Positions 50,242 to 61,324 of a stretch of DNA of 64,000 nucleotides are shown piece by piece; the first letter of the stretch is position 1, and every line of letters starts with the position of its first letter. Made by a program: the position numbers and the translations under genes. The DNA comes from Thamnaconus septentrionalis (lineage: Eukaryota; Chordata; Actinopteri; Tetraodontiformes; Monacanthidae). Below the pieces are notes generated by a model, which was given only the letters and a program-made list of their open reading frames with translations, was not told the DNA's origin and ran no database searches. The stretch covers positions 6,877,001 through 6,941,000 of the forward strand of contig CM020503.1 of assembly GCA_009823395.1 (NCBI GenBank), in the 5' to 3' direction.

Positions 50242-50440
50242 CACAGGATGCCTACCCATAGGCCCTGAGACGGAGAAAAGGCACGGCCAAAGAAGACGGA
50301 GGGGAAGAATGCGAAACAAAAACAGAGATGAGATTCTTTCCTGCCGACTTTATTCCTTTTTTTCTGGTTTGTGTGTTTTTCAAAACGGTCCTGATGGTTG
50401 CCAGTGAGTTGGGAAGCAGAGCCAAGGAGGTGAGGATGTA

Positions 50441-50476
<36 letters not shown>

Positions 50477-52312
50477 GTTGTCCATGTGGTTGTGTCTTTT
50501 CTCTCTTCTGCTCAGTTGTTGACATTTTTGCATCCCTGACTCTGACACACAACAATGCGGTGATGGCAGCTTTGTTTCATTTAAGTTCAGTCATTTCTCC
50601 AGTTTAATAAACATGCTCAACGTGCTCACAGAAGAAAGACCACTGTCAAAAAGTGCAGTGGCCAAATCGTGCTGCCCTGCTCACAACTCTGTCATGTTTG
50701 CATGCAATGCATGTGGAAAATGTGACCATTGCCTCTGCAATTTAAAGGAAACAACAATAGATGTTAATTACTCAAACCCAAACACTGAGACCCAACATGA
50801 AGACGCACGTGATTGCATTGAAGTTTTTTTTTTTTTTTTTTGGACAAATACATCACTGAGCATCTATCATTTTGTTTTGACAGTGAGATCCAACATCCTG
50901 TCAACAGAAGGCCATGCATGTTGCACTGCGGCCTCGCAGGTAAGGCTCTGCAGCATGAGATGAGTGTCTGGAAAAAACAAGGTTCAATGTTCATGCGTTA
51001 ATGTCATACAGTAACTCAAGCTAGCTACAAAAGGAGAAAAAAAAAGCATTTTCCAAACTTTAATAGCTTCCCAAACTGATGTTAAACCTGCTAAATAAAC
51101 CCAACCCAACAAAAAAATAATCCATTATGTAGCTGATAGTGTACAAAACCATATGTGCAACTATTTTTCCCCAAATGTGACACAGCCCGTGGGTCGGGCC
51201 ACAACATTAACCTCAACGCTCCGTGAAGTTTAATCGTTTGGCTGCTTTTCCGTTAACCTCTCTCCACCAGAGAGATGTGACGTTCTGACGAGCACCCTGA
51301 CAGCTCTGATGAAATGCAGATTGATGGAACACAAAATGGAAACTGTTTATCTGGTTCTTAAAAAAAGGGGAACTTTATAGGTGGAGGGAATAGCGTGCTC
51401 CCGAGCCGGGCTTCACAGCGTGCTAATTCGGGGTTTAGCAGGTTTACTGGCCTGATGAAAGTGCGACTGAAGTGATGGCTCTCTCTGCCCCAGTTAAAGT
51501 GTCAACTGGGAGAACATGTGAGCGTGCAGCTATGTGTGTGGATACACATGAACTGCAAGAGTGTGTTTTGACACACCAAGGTCCCTGCTTGAAGTCATGG
51601 AACAATTTAATTCTGGGGTTGTTAAAAAAATTAGGCCATCAATTTTTTTTTAATCATTATTATTGCATCAAACACACTCGGGAGAGGTAAAATGGAATTA
51701 GATTCTCTTTTTGCAATGGAACACATGATTTATGTGTTACATTTTATTACTTTACTCAAATTGACGAGAAAATGACTAGTAAATGATACTTTAAGTCAAG
51801 GCTTTGGAATGATGTAAAATGTGTCTACCAAGTACTGCAGGCTACTAATGAAAAACATATTTCACTGATGTTTAAAATCAAGAATCAACAATATCTTTAT
51901 AACCTGCCAGTAAACTCCCCAGACATGAAAATGAGTTCATTCATGTCTGTCTGACCTGTGTGATGTAACAGAAAACTGCTAAACAATGTTAGACAAGTTT
52001 CGTCTCTCTCATGTTTTTATCTCCTCATAAATATATTTGAGGTTAGGTACAATAAAGTTTTAGCAGTTTTAGAAAAAATGTTGCCAGAGACTGTAAACAG
52101 AGGACTGCATATTCGAATTTTTGAGATCTGCAGACTTATTTACGACTGCTTCACGGGTGTCTGGGATACAAATGAGATCTCACAAAGTACTTAAAATGCG
52201 AAAGCAAATCTATATAAATAAGTATACTATCCATTCAACAAAATAGACGTCTTAATAAGTTGTTTTTTTTTTCAATTAGTGCAACGTGTCGAGGTATTTG
52301 TTTGCATGTTCT

Positions 52313-54068
52313 ATGCTGTCGTGTCTGCCCTCTAGCGGCTGCCTGGTGTTCTGTCTGTGCCTGTCCGTGCTCACCCTGCTGCTGCAGAGCCTGTGGGTGC
52401 CGCTGGAGGTGTCCAGCGATGAACCCGCGGGGAGGTCACCTGAGCAACAAGGTAACCTGGCCTGGACGCTCGCCGACACAAGCGCTGCTACTGCAGAACG
52501 GACCTTCAGTGAAAAATCTGTGTTAAAGAGAGCTTTTGTACACAAGCTGTGGTGGGTCCGACCTTTGGTCTGATAGTTATGGGTTCTGCGGGCGAGACAG
52601 AATACCACTGATGAATTCAACAGTCTTCAAAACGTTTCCTGCTAGGCGGCGATGCGAGGGGGAAGGAGACAGGCCTGTTTGTGGAGCACGGTTTTCACAG
52701 GAGCAGACAGATGTTTTCAGCACCGGGTTTTTCTGTAAAATCAGCACTTTTTTTTCTCCTTATGTGCTCGATGAATAAATTTGCATATTTTGGCCCTGAG
52801 CCACTTGTAAACTTGTTCTGCTATGAGTCATTCTCAAAAACATCAGTTGGAGGACTTTGGAAACAGATACAGCAACTTTTTAATCACTGTTTTTTTTCTA
52901 AGTGTCTGAATAAGTTTCTCACTGTCCGTTTTTCGATATGGTTCCTGCATTCTAACAACATTACTTCAGTGCAAAATAATTGATGTACACACATGCCACA
53001 AACAATATAAATGTTCAATTTTACAATTTCACAATTACAGATCTATTTGCTTTATCTGCAACTTGACCAATCCAGTCCTGGTCCAACAACAAAAATCAAA
53101 GTTTCCAACTAACAAACTTCCCATTCTACAGATGTAATATTTTGCAGATTTTACATTTATTTATTTTGAATAAATCCCAAATTTATAGAAACTTATATTG
53201 TAAAACTTAATGGAATACACACAGCTGAAAATATTAACATTTTGTCTTAACATTCTGCAAATGAGATGATTTCTTTCTTATAGACAAATTTAAAATCCAA
53301 AAGCAAGACCATCTAGGAAATCCCTTTTTAAACTGCAGTATCCAGAAAAAAAAAAGTCAGCATGGAGAAATACATAATTTTGACTGATAATAGGATAAAC
53401 AGACAGAGATGAGCTTTCAGCTGCCAGTGTGAGACACTGGTGTGCCTCTGCCGCAGACCCACCAGTGGCTCCGACCTTTTAGGGACCCACCGCGAGTTGT
53501 GTACAAAAAAACCGCCAGTCAATGGTTGTGTAGGAAAGTCCAGCACATCGGGGGGAAGCTGCACACAGTTCAGGTCTGTCATCAAATCCTCAGTTTTCAG
53601 TCCCTCCATAGAGTCATCAGTCAGGCAACATCTGTTTATGTTGTGTAGGAAATGAAAAGATTCACATTAATACAATAGTAATTATATTCTGTGTCACAAA
53701 AGCACAACGTGGGCTAACTGATCTTGAAGAGCCATTGCTAAAAGCACTTATAATACTGTACATTGTCTAGTCTGCCGTGTACATTGCACATATTTTAACT
53801 GTGATTGGATTTCTCATACATTTGTCATGTCGTGCATTTCTGCCCCTGAGGCTGAAATGTACAATATGACCACAAGATGGCAGTAAAACTCACACAACGC
53901 ACCTCAATGTTGTACCAAAGGTACCGAACAGTTCTCTTCTGTCAGTGCACCCCTGCTGAACAACCCAACAGGCCTCACATATAGATGTGTTGATGACTGA
54001 GAAAATAGATGCAGTGTCTTGAGTAGTCTGTGTAATTACATATATGTATTTCTGTGTGTGCGTAAACA

Positions 54069-54115
<47 letters not shown>

Positions 54116-57100
54116 CACTTTGGTTTTGTGTGTGTGTGACCTGATAAAAAAGCCCCAAGTTAGTCGAAGAAACTGCAGGTTTTTGTGACTCAATAACATA
54201 AAATTGGTCCCTTTAGGAAAAACGGCCCCTGAAAAAAAGATTACATTTCCTTAGTCCTTTGCACGGAATTTGGAAAAACAAAAACACAGAATGTTGCCAT
54301 TAATGTGCTGTTTCATTTGAAATAGGTCCAGCTAATAAAACAACATGACTTAATCTGGCTGATGATAATGATCTGCACTGGGGACGGGGTTTTCCAAGGC
54401 ATATACGTCTAACAGCGAGGATCCTTCCATTTCAGCCCAGCACGGTTCGAGCGTCCATCGGCTGGCTCTGCGCCTGGAGGCCCTCAGCACTCAGGTGCAG
54501 CAGCTGAGCAGACAAAGAGATGACCGCGGCCAACTGACCAGGGATGATCTCAGCCTGCTTCTGCAGAGGTATGTTCCTTCAGGATGTTCGTCACCACCCG
54601 TTCACCCATATACGAGAACCCAACTGCAGTGTTTTGCGTCCATCCCGCTCCAGCTTCAGACAGGACCAGCGGGTGGCGGCTCACGTGGTGGAGAAGGAGC
54701 TGAGGAGAGTTTCCCAGCGGCTCGACCAGCTCAGCCGAGACCATCAGGCAGCGCGTGATGACCTCAAACCACAATGGGGTAAAGCCCTGAAGTCATCCTC
54801 ATAATCTTCCTGCATTATTTTGTCAGATTTTCCAGTGTTAAAGAATTGTCGTGGGTAAAAAACTGCATTCGTCACAGGAAAAGTGTTCACTCAACAGGCG
54901 CAAACTCAAGAACATACTGCTTGAGCCACTGTTTTGTCTAAAGTCATATATTTGAGTTCCGCGGACGGATGAGCACCATAATGGAGCCTGCTTTTCGTCG
55001 CTCGGGAGGATCCGCTCGGTTTAACTTAACGGTTTAGCTTCACGACGCGCATCGCTAAAAGCAGTCCGCTGCCTGAGCTCGAGGGGAGATTTTTAGGATC
55101 TGTTCCAGGGACAATATGATTTAACGTCGTAGCTGCACCAAATAAAAACACCCGTGTCCCCTCAGCGTGCTGCCAGCGTCCATAACTGGCCCAATTGCAC
55201 TTGCAATTTTCTTTTTAGTGTGTGTGTGGGTGTGTGTGTGCCTGCGTGTCTGTGGTCGAATGTTGCAGCAGCGCCATACTTGGAGCCAACTGCACGGTTC
55301 GTGGCCTCGGCAGAGGTTAACCACACAGTGAAATTAACAAGCTGTGATAATCGAGGGCCGCAAGCCGGCGGGGAGGATTCGAGGGGCAGAAAGTGCAGGT
55401 GGTTCTGGGGGATGAAGTCCTTTGAATGGAGGCTTAACAGGTCCCACCGAGCCGCAGCCAATCAAGCGGTCATAGGGAGGAGGAGACGAAAGAGTCTCGG
55501 TGCGAGCCTGCGACCATCCAGAGAGGCGTCAGGTGAGAGTTGGGTGAAACAGGCCGGTGGCACGCGAGGAGGAAGAGGACCTGGTTCTTGGAGCGTATGT
55601 TTGGGTGGTGAGCATGGAGACGCGGTCGAGGGTCAGAGGTGGGAACAGAGGGGCTCCAGAATGGTGGGTGCTGGCGGGGGGGAGTTCCTGAAGCCCAGGC
55701 CACACAAACACCACGCTGGTTTGCACGCTCGCCCGGCCACGCATGCACGCACGCACACCGACGAGCGTGCTCTCGCCTGCTCAGCGCCCACCCTTTCCAC
55801 TCTCACATTACCTCACACCCATAAAACATGACTGAATTACCCAGGAGTCCTTTCACCAACTCGTCTACTCTTTTCTTTTTCAAGCGGGAGGAGGGAGCAC
55901 TTTGCGCTTACACACGCTTTCACCTCCCCTTATCTGCTGTTTTCCCTTCCCCCGTCTCAACTTTAATATCATTACTTTTATTATTATTATTTTACTGGGT
56001 TGTTTTACAAAGTTGAAGACTGTATATTTTGGCAGGGGCGAGCATTGTAAAAAGCCTGTGTTCGGTGTAGGTGGGTCAGGTGTGTGTGGATGTGTGGGCT
56101 CATTCCAGTTGATTGACGTTGGCTAGAAACGGTGGCGGTGGGCTTACCGGAAGAGGGCCCCTGAGAACACACTGCCTCGACTCTAGTGCCTCTTGCTCGT
56201 GCTACATGCCCCGCTGATGGCTGCCATTCATTTTGAGCCGTCCGGCGGGTGTCCAGTAACCGCAGTGAGTTAGCTCCACAGTGCACGCTCTGTCGCCCAT
56301 GTCAAGGTCTTGGGTTAATGATGCATTTAAAACGGCCGCGTAAACAAAACAAAAGAGAAAAAAAACCTGAATAATTTCTCACCCATAGGCCCCAGTGAGA
56401 AGTGCCAAGTGCCAAAGGATCCTACATATCCACTGTGCGTGGAGAAAGTGGAGGTAAGAATGTGGAATTAAAACGCATTAGCATGAACTCTATGAAAAGT
56501 GTTTTGTCACTTTACCAAAGTTTTCAAACCGTGGTGTGTCTAACAAGAACTAACCAACTAGAGATAAGGAAGTTCTTTCTCTACTTATTCTGCCTTTGAA
56601 TTTAGCAGAACGCTACAACCAAATAGTATAGTTCAAGTTCAAGTTAAACTGAACTGTTATCTGGTCCACTTTCACAATCCATCGATACATCTTTCATATT
56701 AAGGTAAAAAACAAAAAAACAAACTAATAAGAAAATACATATATATTTGTACTATACATACTGTATACATATGTATAGACGCGACACAGTGGTGCAGTGG
56801 TTCGCGCTGCCACCTGTGTCTGCATGGGTTCTCTCCATGTTGTCCAGCTTCCTCCCACAGTCCAAAAACATGCATGTGAGGTGAATTGGAAACTGTAAAT
56901 TGTCCGTAGGTGTGTAAGTGAGTGCAAATGGCTGTTTGTCTTAGTTGTCTCTATGTGGCCCTGCAATGAACTAACGATATGTCCAGGGTGTCACCCTGCC
57001 TTCGCCCTATGACAGCTGGGATGGGCTCCAGCAGACCCCCGTGACCCTGAGCTCAGGAATAAGCGGGCATTGAAAATGGATGGATGGATATGTATAGACA

Positions 57101-60100
57101 CAATATATAAATTACAATACATGAGGTATAAAGTCCATTTCCCTGCCAGTTTCTGCAGGCCCATTGGCAGTCAGACCCCTGCTATGCCTTCTATGGGGTG
57201 GACGGTGGCACCTGCTCCATACTGGCCTACCTCAGCCAAATCGAGGACTTTTGTCCCTCTGCTCCTGGAAGGAGTGGAACCAGCCCTGCGTGGCAGCAGA
57301 GGCCCGACCCCCACAAAGAAAAGGTACCACCACCTCAGAGTTGCAGCAAAGTTCTGATCACACCAATTCACTTCCTCTGGCAATGATCACATGCAGGCTG
57401 AGATCCGGGCAACCCTGAGTCCACTCTACCAGGCCATCGGCAATCACACCGGCCCCGCCATGAACTTCATCCGCACAAGGGTGGAGAGCACATCAGAGCG
57501 GTGGATCCGAGCTGGACTGAAGATGAGGGGGAGCAGCAACAAGACCATCCCAAATCGGATGAGGGTAAAAGCAACAAGTCATCTGCATCGATGGTCATGA
57601 TTCTTTCTTTATGACTGACTAAAGTTCTTGACATGGTGTAGTGGTCAACACTGTGGTCACACAGTAAGAGGGTTGTGGCTTTGACTTTCTTTGTGGAGTT
57701 TGAATGTTCTCCCTATGTCTATGTGGGTTTTCTCTGGGTTCTCCGGCTTCCTCCCACAGTCCACAAAAATGCATGTGAGGCAAAATTGGGAACCTTAAAT
57801 TGGCTGTATGTGGTTGGTTGTCCTTAGATAAACTGGCGACTCGTCCACGCTCCAGCAACTTTTGTGACCCTGGGTGCAGGAGTAGCGGGTACAGAGATAA
57901 TGAATGCATGTCTTCCCCTTCCTGGTTGCTGCTTCAGGTGCTGCTTTATCCCGGTGCGCTGGCAGGGAGCGTTGGCCAGCGATTTGAAGCCATGGTGAAG
58001 AGAGGGGGTCCTCTGGGTGAGCTGGTTCAGTGGGCCGACCTCAGCGCCTGTCTGACAGTCTTGGGCCACAACCTGACCTTCAGCACCTCACAGCACCAGC
58101 TGCACAGGTTGGCATCGCCGTCTGGCAACCCGCCTCTCCTCTTCAGTTTGCGCAAAATATTACAATACAACAAAAAGGGTGGGCAGCTGTGGAGTGACGA
58201 CAACTGTGTCCAGTCTGATAGGTGCCGCCCCAGGAAGAGGCAGTTGTCCCATCCAGAGGCCGCTCACCTTTGACCTTATCTACACGGACTACCACGGCCT
58301 CGCTCACCTTCACGGCGCCATGGGACTGGCCTTTAAGCACTACCAGTATGACAGCAGCGTTTTCTTGTTTTGTTTTTTGCTAACCTCATTTAAAAAAAAA
58401 AGTACCTTCAATAACCTTGTGACTTTATATGAACGGCTCTAGAAGCAATAACCCACGAGCAAGTACGCGAGATGATATCTGGAATTTGATTTAATGATGG
58501 ATAATATCATCATTGTCATCATTACAGTTGTGCAACCCTGACTGCAGGATAAGAAATGATAGAAACAGGATGGATAATGCAATAATGCACCACAACTAAT
58601 GGAAACCATAACTAAGCAACCAAACATGGAGAACATATTTTAACCCTTTGCTCACCAAGCACCGCAGACTGCACAATGGAGGAGCAGCCTCCTTAATTTA
58701 AAATCCAAGTATATTAAAGATATGTCCAAACCAACTAAGAGCACTTAATTCTACATTCATGCCACCTTTTGTGAATTGTAGCGTTGCACACTTGGACAGA
58801 AAGTCAAGTATCCAGGCGTGCATGTGTAGTTTTAAAACTTTTGATTCTTTGCAATCTTTAATACATGTACAACAGCATTCGCCCCTTAGCTGCACTCTGC
58901 AGTCGATCGGTGCACTGAGTGGCGCCAATATCATGGTCTTCTGCAAATGCAACTCATTCCCATTCCCTCACGTAGGCTATCGGTTGTCAAACCCACTTTA
59001 ACTCAGTATTCACGGGAAGTTGATACAGCAACAACAACAATACATGGATAAGAATGCCACATTTTCCTGTTACATACACATTAGCATTAGCCCCGTAGCT
59101 GCAGTCTGCAGGCGATCGGTACATTGACTGGCCTCAGGACCCCCCTGGAGCTATAGCTGCCACCAGGTGTGTGTGTGAAGTATTTACCGTAAAACCAAAC
59201 TTATGCGCACTCTTTGCTATGGCTCCTATAGCTAGTCGTGGTATTTATTAACGAAACTATTATAATAATTGACAGTAATAACAGTGGCAAAAACCCTCAA
59301 ATTAGCAATTAGGATATAGGGGATGTCCATTGTCCATGACCAATACCATTCTGTGTCCCACACAAGCATCTGCTTTTCTCAATTTTTCTGCACCTTTTTT
59401 TTTTTTTTTTTTTAGGTGTCGCTTCAGAGTCGTGGACTCTTTTGGCACTGAACCAGCATTTAATCTGGGCAGCTATGCACGGAGCCATGGATATAAAACG
59501 CTGTGGGGCAGCTGGGGTTTGCAACCTCTGCAGTACATGACTATGTTTCGTAAGTCTTTTTGTAAGTCTGTGAGTGTGTGTTTGTAATTTTTTTTTCTAG
59601 TCACTGACATTTTAAACAGCTTTTCCATGTTGGCTGTTCCCCACCTTCTGAGGCCGTCTACACACAGCGACCTCCAGGAGCGTGTAAACATAGTCCGCTG
59701 TGCAGTGTTCTCGCTGATCCCATGCAAACTCACACAAATGTGCAAATGGTTAGTTGGGCATAGTGGATATGCAATAATTTAAAATCTGCTTTTTAAGTCG
59801 CTGATGACACCCAACAAGCAATACAGAGAAATGTTATATTCTTCTTTTGTTGTGTTTCTTTTTTCGCATAGGAGTAAATGGCTTCTACGAGGTGAATTTT
59901 TCTGTTGCGTTGATGTTGCGTTCAGAATGGTTGCGTGGATTTAAAAATGTCACCAGGGCCAGCATCCGATCCACCAATCCTTTATTCGCACCTTTGCAAG
60001 CGTCCGCTCGGTGAGAGGATTAATCGTCAGGGCTAAATAAACTCGGTACCCAGGCAGAACTTTTATTCCAACACCTCTCCCTGTCATCTCTCCTATCCTG

Positions 60101-60741
60101 CCGGGAGATAGAGACAAGCTGGACACGCTGGGCTGAGAGCCACCCTTCACGTCTCAGCCTGCAGCTCTGTTTATTTGCCCTGCTGAGGGGGAGAGAGAAA
60201 TGGGATAACTGTTAGCTGATGGCAAGAGACAGCAAAACCTTGGCGGGGGGAGGAGGAGGACTGGGGGGGGAGAAAAAAAGAAACAAGCTTGGGAAAATGT
60301 TGGTTTTGCTTCTGTTTTTGCATTGAAGGAGTGTAAAACATCTCTTACAAGCAGATGAAGGCGAGCTGTAAAACGACCTCATTCCGTCACCACTTCCTAC
60401 CAAACAGGCAGCCTTGATCGTATCAGGGTCCGCTTCGCAAATCTGATGCGTCTGAGCGTCTTAAGCGGTGAGTTGTGACAGGTGTAGGAGACGAGCGTGG
60501 ACAAATGGTGCAAAAAAATGAAGAAAAAAACCCCAAAAGAGACCCAGCTGGCAGGAAATTCCAGGCGGGAGTGAGGGTGAATGAGGGAAGGCTCAGCTGC
60601 ATGTCTTTTAATCACCCAGAAGAGAAAAGGATGCCCTCATGCAGATGCCGCGGCCTCACACATACCTGCACACGCATGCACGCATGCACGCATGCACGCA
60701 CGCACACGCACACACACACGCTGCACACGCCTGCGCATGTA

Positions 60742-60797
<56 letters not shown>

Positions 60798-61236
60798 CAC
60801 GTCTTTCACACCTGCCTTGTTGCTTCTGAGGGTATCAGGGCGGCATCTGCTCTCACAAACAACCAGTGCCTAACTTCTTATTTCCTTTACTTTGTGATTT
60901 ATGCTGTGCAGCATTATTTTGAGTCTCGCTGCACTTAATCACTGAGTTACCAAAACCCTGGACCATAGGCCAACATATTAATTAATGAAGTTTTTTCTCA
61001 AACAATGGTCCATAGGCATGGAGTGCAATGTGAGCAATACAAAATTATAGACTTGTTTATATGACATTCAGTTACACCGTCCTCTCTCGTCTGTAGCTCA
61101 CACTCCTGATAACTCCTTCCTGGGCTTTGTGAGTGCGGAGGCGGTGCAGGAGGGACAGGGGGAAGTGCAGCAGGACACCAACAGGAAAGACCGGATCGCA
61201 GTTGTCTATGGCAAACAGGAGTACATGTGGCAGGTA

Positions 61237-61271
<35 letters not shown>

Positions 61272-61280
61272 GATTGATCG

Positions 61281-61324
<44 letters not shown>

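Larger units (their letters stand above)
47000..52260. other. Intergenic region between tbc1d24 and the MGAT5B-like gene
   Basis: About 5.2 kb without a recognised gene. It contains a GT tract with interruptions at 48020-48147, an (ACT)n/(AAT)n tract at 49156-49260, a GT tract at 50441-50473, a poly-T near 50825, and the X-box at 50228. An upstream noncoding or short coding exon of the MGAT5B-like gene could lie here, most plausibly around 50.1-50.4 kb, but none can be proven. Confidence 0.5.

Noticed and set aside
52286..52312. An earlier start for the MGAT5B-like protein at 52286
   Set aside because: The codon there is GTG. The first in-frame ATG is 52313, and upstream sequence looks like an intron end (T-tract plus AG).
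55154..55831. A 225-aa plus-strand ORF
   Set aside because: It is low-complexity, Arg/His-rich, ends in a CA-like stretch and has no recognisable domain. GC content explains its length.
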